Source: Euryodendron excelsum (lineage: Eukaryota > Streptophyta > Magnoliopsida > Ericales > Pentaphylacaceae). From it: a stretch of 64,000 bases of DNA. The stretch is from the NCBI GenBank assembly GCA_033060915.1, contig CM065378.1, positions 1,230,001 to 1,294,000 on the forward strand, read 5' to 3'. The notes under the pieces were generated by a model. That model was not told the origin of the DNA and did not search any database. It saw nothing but the letters and a program-made list of their open reading frames with translations. Both the position numbers and the translations under genes were made by a program. Within the stretch, counting starts at the first letter, position 1, and each line of letters begins with the position of its first letter. Shown in pieces: positions 59,647 to 64,000 of this stretch.

Positions 59647-62600
59647 GGCTCTTTCCACTGGGCTAATTCCTACTCATCATTGTCTATGTAATTTAGGCTA
59701 AAATATTCAGATTATTGTCACTATAAATTATTTTTACTAGTTAGAGGAGTAAAAGGGCAGGCCATTGCAGCCTTTTTGGGGTAGGGAAGGTGACTTGAAC
59801 CTACGACCGAGGATGTGGGTGCGGGGCCTTGTTCCACTAGGCCAATCCATGCTCTTTATTGCCACTATATTTAATGCATTAAATAAAAACTTCAACTCTT
59901 AGATATCTTATAATCATGTAATATCAACATTAAGTCAACATGCTTTTCATAAAATAAAACTTTAACTCTTAAACTCAATTAGTCAATGATTAATGAAATT
60001 AATTTTCTAGCTATTGTTGATAATAGTAACATTTACTTTTCAATGCTATAACAGTTTCTCTAATGTAAATGATTGTATAGTATAGCCCTCAAACATGTTC
60101 AATTTTTAATTTAGTAGCTGTAGAAATACACAGGGATAGACATTAATTCATGTTTTCAAATGTTTATTTATATTTTGAATTTTTTCTCCGTTTCTAGCCT
60201 GTTTCCGAAACGTTTCCGAAACGATACATTGGCTGACCGAAATGATACATCAGAAAGAGATTTTGATCCTTTTCTATATGATCACATTTTGATTATATAT
60301 CGACAATGGCTGAGCCCACCGTGACATTGTTCTTAATGAAGTGGAGTGTACAAACACAAGCGTTCATTCACAACCCTAAACATTGACTTTGCTTCAGCAA
60401 ATTGGCGCAAGCATGTTGGCAAACTTTTTGGCTGCTTTAGCTTAATGTCCATTTTGGCAGTGCGGAGCTGCTGATGGAAAAGCACAAAGAACAAACTCCT
60501 AACCCCTCACTTTGAGGAAGATAAGCTTCGTTAAAAGTGGTGATAGTGTGGTTTGGTGATGATTGGGTGGAATGAGAAATGGAAGATAGAGGAGGAGAGG
60601 AGGGATATGTTCAACATCGAAGGGTGAAGATTGCTTAGATAGAGCATACGGGAGTATTTGATAAATTGCAATTTACTGAATTTGGAGGTATTAACGTCCT
60701 CACAATTGTTAGGATATCCCAAAGGAGTTATTTTATTTCACATGGTTATCGATTACCTTTTTTCTTCCCTGTGGCATGTTAACTGGACTCAGGTATAGGT
60801 ACGTATCCAAGTGTCGGATTCATCTAATTCTCATGTACAATGACACTGGGATACAGTTAGATTTCATATTTTTTAAATACTTATTTTGTTTTTTTAAGGT
60901 GAAATGGCATTTACAAGCTAAGATATAGCATTTCATACTTAAAATGGAAGTCCTATGTTTATACATCCTTGTTAGATGCATGTCCCACTAGTGCTGAGTG
61001 TCGGGTGTCCAACACGGGTACTTTACAAATTTAGAAGAGTCCAGGTAATATAGCCCGGTGCTAAGTGGGTTTCCAAGTTCAACTGTACTCTGTAGAATAT
61101 CCAATTGTTGGCATTTCTTCACGTAGCTACTGACATTGTAGAACTATAACATTTAGGCTTTCTTTAATGGAGAGGACGCAGATATATTGAGACAAATTTG
61201 AGCATTCTGCTGAAGATTTCCATCTCTGAAAGAAAACAATAAAAAACTCCAACGATTCTGGTAGGTACTTTAGTGGGGGAGGTGAATGAAAGAAAAACGA
61301 GTCCATACATGTATATTTCTTCTCTCTAGAAAGAAAAACTTTTTCAATCAAAATGTGCATGTACTCTATGTATTACCCTTGCATCTTCGTAAACTGTCAT
61401 ATAAGACAGTCAAGAGTGGAACACACTTATTTGTGACTTGTGCTGTGCAGCCTTCAATAAGTTCCATACAATGATGTTTCTTAGTATCTGTGTTGTAATT
61501 ACAAATTGATGTATCAATCTTTGTGTAACTGTGTTCCACCACTTGCCTTTCTACAACTTAGGCAGTCTTATGTGGAATATTTTCTCATGCATTTTCCTTT
61601 CTTTGACTGTCAATATAGATTGCTCAAAAATATGCAGAATGCATTGTTCTGCCAGATCATACTAATGTTCAAGTACGAGCTGTTGCTAATCTGCCAAAAG
61701 CTACTCTGGTGATGGTAGAGCCCCATACTGAAGATGATTGGGAAATTTTGGAGCTTAATTCGGAGCATGCGGAGGCAGCTATATTGAAGCAGGTTCTCAG
61801 TGGTGTTCAGTAAATTTTCTTGTTCGTATGCACCTTTTCTTGTTTGTGTGCTCTCCATCAACTTCATTTTCTGCTGATTTTGATTGGCTTTATGACCTCT
61901 TTAAATCTTAAATATTTTATATTATCAGATGAATGGATGAAAGAATTCTAGAGGCATTATTATTTATAATGTTTATGTAATGTTGGAACATTAGGAAACT
62001 CAGAATAGCGTGGCCTACAAATACTTTTCTGGTGAAGGGCTAAAGTTTGCTGGTTTAGGTTCTTACTAGGTAAATTAGAGGTTATAGGCTTTGGGCTTTG
62101 AGCTTTTGAAGTGGTTTAATTAGTTTGGTTTCTAAGTTATTGGTTATTGAAGATTTGGATTGATGGTTGCATGGAATTCAGTCCAGCAAGTATTTATTTG
62201 AAAAAAAACAAAAAAATAAATAAATCTGGAAAGCGTGTTTTTCAATGTGTGGGTGTCAGATTAAATGCTAAAAGGTAGGAGAAAGGGCTTGATAGGCTAA
62301 GGTTTGGTGATGACCTTGGTGCTATTTTATGGTTGTAAGCAAGGGATTTTGCTATTAAAGAAAGAAGTTGAAGAAGAAGGTTTGATGTAGAGCATTTGAA
62401 CATAAAGCACGTTTAGGACCCTTGGATAATGAAGTTTATGGTGAGTTTGAGTCTTGATTTCATGTCTCCTATAAGTTGGCTGCTGCTAGTCTAATTTAAT
62501 TATGTATTAGGTCTTATTAGTTGGTGGTTTTTTTGGTGATTTCCAAATTTAAACAAGGAAATATGGTTTGACTCGTGGGTTGTGTTGTATCAAATTATAT

Positions 62601-64000
62601 TTTTGTGTCTTACATGTGGTTAGTGGTGTCAAATGGGCCGGCCCGGCACGATATGGCCATGTCGGGCATGCCTGTGCTTCAGGCAGTTCTTGACCCGGCA
62701 CTATTTAAACTGTGGTCCAGACAAGACCAACATGACCTGCTAGTGCTAGTTTTAGGCCTAGCACTGCCCCTGGGCACAACACGATTTGGGCTCGTGCCGG
62801 ATTGTATTCGGCCTGGCCCAGTCCCTTTTTCCGATCTTCTCCAGAATTTTTTTAGGTAAAAAAGACTTTCGAAAATAAAGTTTCAATTTTGTGATATGCT
62901 CTTGCAGCTGTGGAGTTTGTTATTTTGCATTTTTGGTGTTCAGTGGGTGTTGGCAGGTTCAGTTATTACTCTATGTGAAGTGTGGCAGAGTGGATGCACA
63001 GTGGAGAAGGTGAAGAAGGCTTGGAAGATTTTTCCTTTTTGTCTTATGTGGTGTATATGAAGGGAACATAACTGAAGCACTTTTGAAGAAGTTGATTTAC
63101 CAGTGCATAGATTTAAATCTATTTTCTTGCAGACTTTCCAGTTTTGGCTCGCAGGGAATTTCTGTGAATCTTTTTTTCTGTTCATTAGATTTCATACTTG
63201 ATCTTAATTTTGGGGAGGGGGTTTAGTTTCTTTGTATATAGCCTTTGTACGGAGGTGGCGTCCGTTTTGGCATCTAGTTTTGAATAAAATCCTTGCTTAT
63301 ATAAAAAAAAAAAGAATCCTTTTTGAATTAGATACTTGTTTGGAAAATTATATATTTTTTTCACTATACAAAATATTGGGAAGATTTTTTTTCCTTCCTT
63401 TTTTTTGAGTTTCAAGTTAGTTGAATATTCTGGTTTTTTTTTTTTCTTTTTTCTTTCTCACTGAATAAAAGAACAGTATAAGTTTCATAACTATTTTTTA
63501 ACTGGACAAATCATACCATGCACCTTGTATTATGCAATACAACAGGGTGTATAATTGCAATTTGAATAAAGAAAAACAAAGTAAATTGAAAAAATACAAC
63601 ATAAATAATTTTGGCATTTTGAATAGAGCATTTGAGATAATTTTTTTTGATGATCAGGTGTATCTTTAGCTTCGGGGGGACTAATCCCCTAGGACACATG
63701 AGCATGCCCACCTATGTTTCATGGACTCTTTTAATTTGTTAAATACCCCTGTCGGACACTTGGTACTAAGGCAAGGGTAGATGTGTAAAATTATGATAGT
63801 ATGGTGCTTTATGCACGTGAGGGCAGGGAATTGTGTCAACTACCTATTGTTGCATTGTACAGGAAATTTGGTGGCTGGCAAGGAAAAAATGTTCATTTGT
63901 TTTCATCGAAACGGCCGAACATTTCCGTTTCCTAAGAGACCAAAACGAAACATTCGTGGAATAACGAAACTCTATTGTTTCCATCAAAACACAATGGAAT
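57883..64000 (+). CDS. PEX1 peroxisome biogenesis AAA-ATPase, 5' part (exons 1-2)
   Basis: PEX1 works with PEX6 at the peroxisomal membrane to extract ubiquitinated import receptor PEX5. The window holds the first 124 codons: exon 1 57883-58080 and exon 2 61619-61792. Exon 2 is followed by a GTTCTC donor and an intron that runs past the edge; no third exon is visible up to 64000. The residues build the N-terminal double-psi barrel region: [31 protein letters not shown], then [19 protein letters not shown] and [11 protein letters not shown], which agree with plant PEX1. The ATPase modules are outside the window. I chose ATG at 57883 because upstream the frame is open only from TTG. Confidence 0.92.
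59168..59504. mobile_element. CTATGTTAC-family MITE in PEX1 intron 1, copy 3
   Basis: ATGTTACATGGACTT at the left and CCAGGTAACATAG at the right are inverted ends. The interior matches the reverse complement of the intron 2 and intron 1 copies in the succinate-CoA ligase gene (TTTAAGGTAAAATGG, AAAATGGAAGTCCTATG). Confidence 0.7.
59541..59870. repeat. Two diverged 207-bp direct repeats with T19-G23 tract
   Basis: AGTAAAAGGGCAGGCCATTG starts units at 59541 and 59748. Each unit runs through a CCTA(C/T)GACCGAGG block to TCCACT(A/G)GGC. The first unit holds 19 T (59607-59625) followed by 23 G (59626-59648). The GACC/CCACTAGGCCAAT layout suggests a SINE-related origin. Confidence 0.6.
60774..61054. 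mobile_element. CTATGTTAC-family MITE in PEX1 intron 1, copy 4
   Basis: Same orientation and interior blocks as 59168-59504 (TTTAAGGTGAAATGGCATTTA, AAAATGGAAGTCCTATG) with ends GCATGTTAACTGGACTC and CCAGGTAATATAGC. Confidence 0.7.
61619..61792 (+). CDS. PEX1 exon 2
   Basis: 58 codons after a CAATATAG acceptor: [20 protein letters not shown] up to the AAILKQ end, phase 0 at both ends. Confidence 0.92.
61793..64000 (+). other. PEX1 intron 2, left part
   Basis: No exon could be found here. It contains a GC-rich GGGCCGGCCCGGCACGA-type repeat at about 62620-62840, a truncated CTATGTTAC-family MITE end at 63712-63771, and a diverged SINE-like tail with an A stretch on the minus strand near 63630-63700. 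Confidence 0.5.

Overview
The window is nuclear DNA from a flowering plant, most likely a eudicot. It is AT-rich, its genes are split by GT-AG introns, and it is packed with plant transposons: L1-type LINE relics, tRNA-derived SINEs, hAT-, PIF/Harbinger- and Mutator-like MITEs, and large LTRs. I cannot name the species. No bacterial, viral or organellar gene blocks are visible. All coordinates and motif matches were read by eye; no alignment or search was run.

Three protein-coding genes can be supported. (1) 7693-10603 (+): a four-exon gene for an unrecognised 391-residue protein with a charged conserved-looking N-terminal block, a polyproline run, a short coiled coil and a polar tail. Its promoter and leader exist as an older, degenerate second copy about 1.45 kb upstream. 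(2) 44972-20707 (-): a complete seven-exon gene for the mitochondrial succinate-CoA ligase (succinyl-CoA synthetase) alpha subunit. Its 342-residue coding sequence is spread over 24.3 kb because its six introns are 2.6-4.9 kb long and full of transposon insertions. (3) 57883 to beyond the right edge (+): the first two exons of PEX1, the peroxisomal AAA-ATPase; the rest lies outside the window. Genes 2 and 3 are divergent and separated by 12.9 kb of repeats. They share no pathway beyond general organelle metabolism.

Layout. 1-5 kb: MITE, 5'-truncated LINE with reverse transcriptase and RNase H remnants on the minus strand, and a SINE with an 11-bp target-site duplication. 5.6-10.7 kb: duplicated promoter and gene 1. 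10.7-20.5 kb: gene-free, with an RNase H relic, several inverted-repeat elements (including two copies of one Mutator-like family in opposite orientation), a Tourist-like MITE, an hAT MITE and a possible small solo LTR. 20.7-45.0 kb: succinate-CoA ligase alpha gene with intronic MITEs, a LINE, a SINE nested inside a MITE, and homopolymer tracts. 45.2-55.7 kb: a nested repeat block. A satellite of about 170-bp units is split by a 2.09-kb solo LTR that itself carries an hAT MITE. Next comes a 5.10-kb solo LTR of the same family with a perfect 5-bp target duplication and four classes of internal tandem repeat, then an inverted fragment of the same family. 55.7-57.7 kb: AT-rich, repeat-derived. 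57.9-64 kb: PEX1 5' end with MITEs in its first intron.

The most notable finding is the family of very long LTRs (46405-48491, 48939-54038, inverted remnant near 55073). Their boundaries, target duplications and internal minisatellites can be read directly from the sequence.
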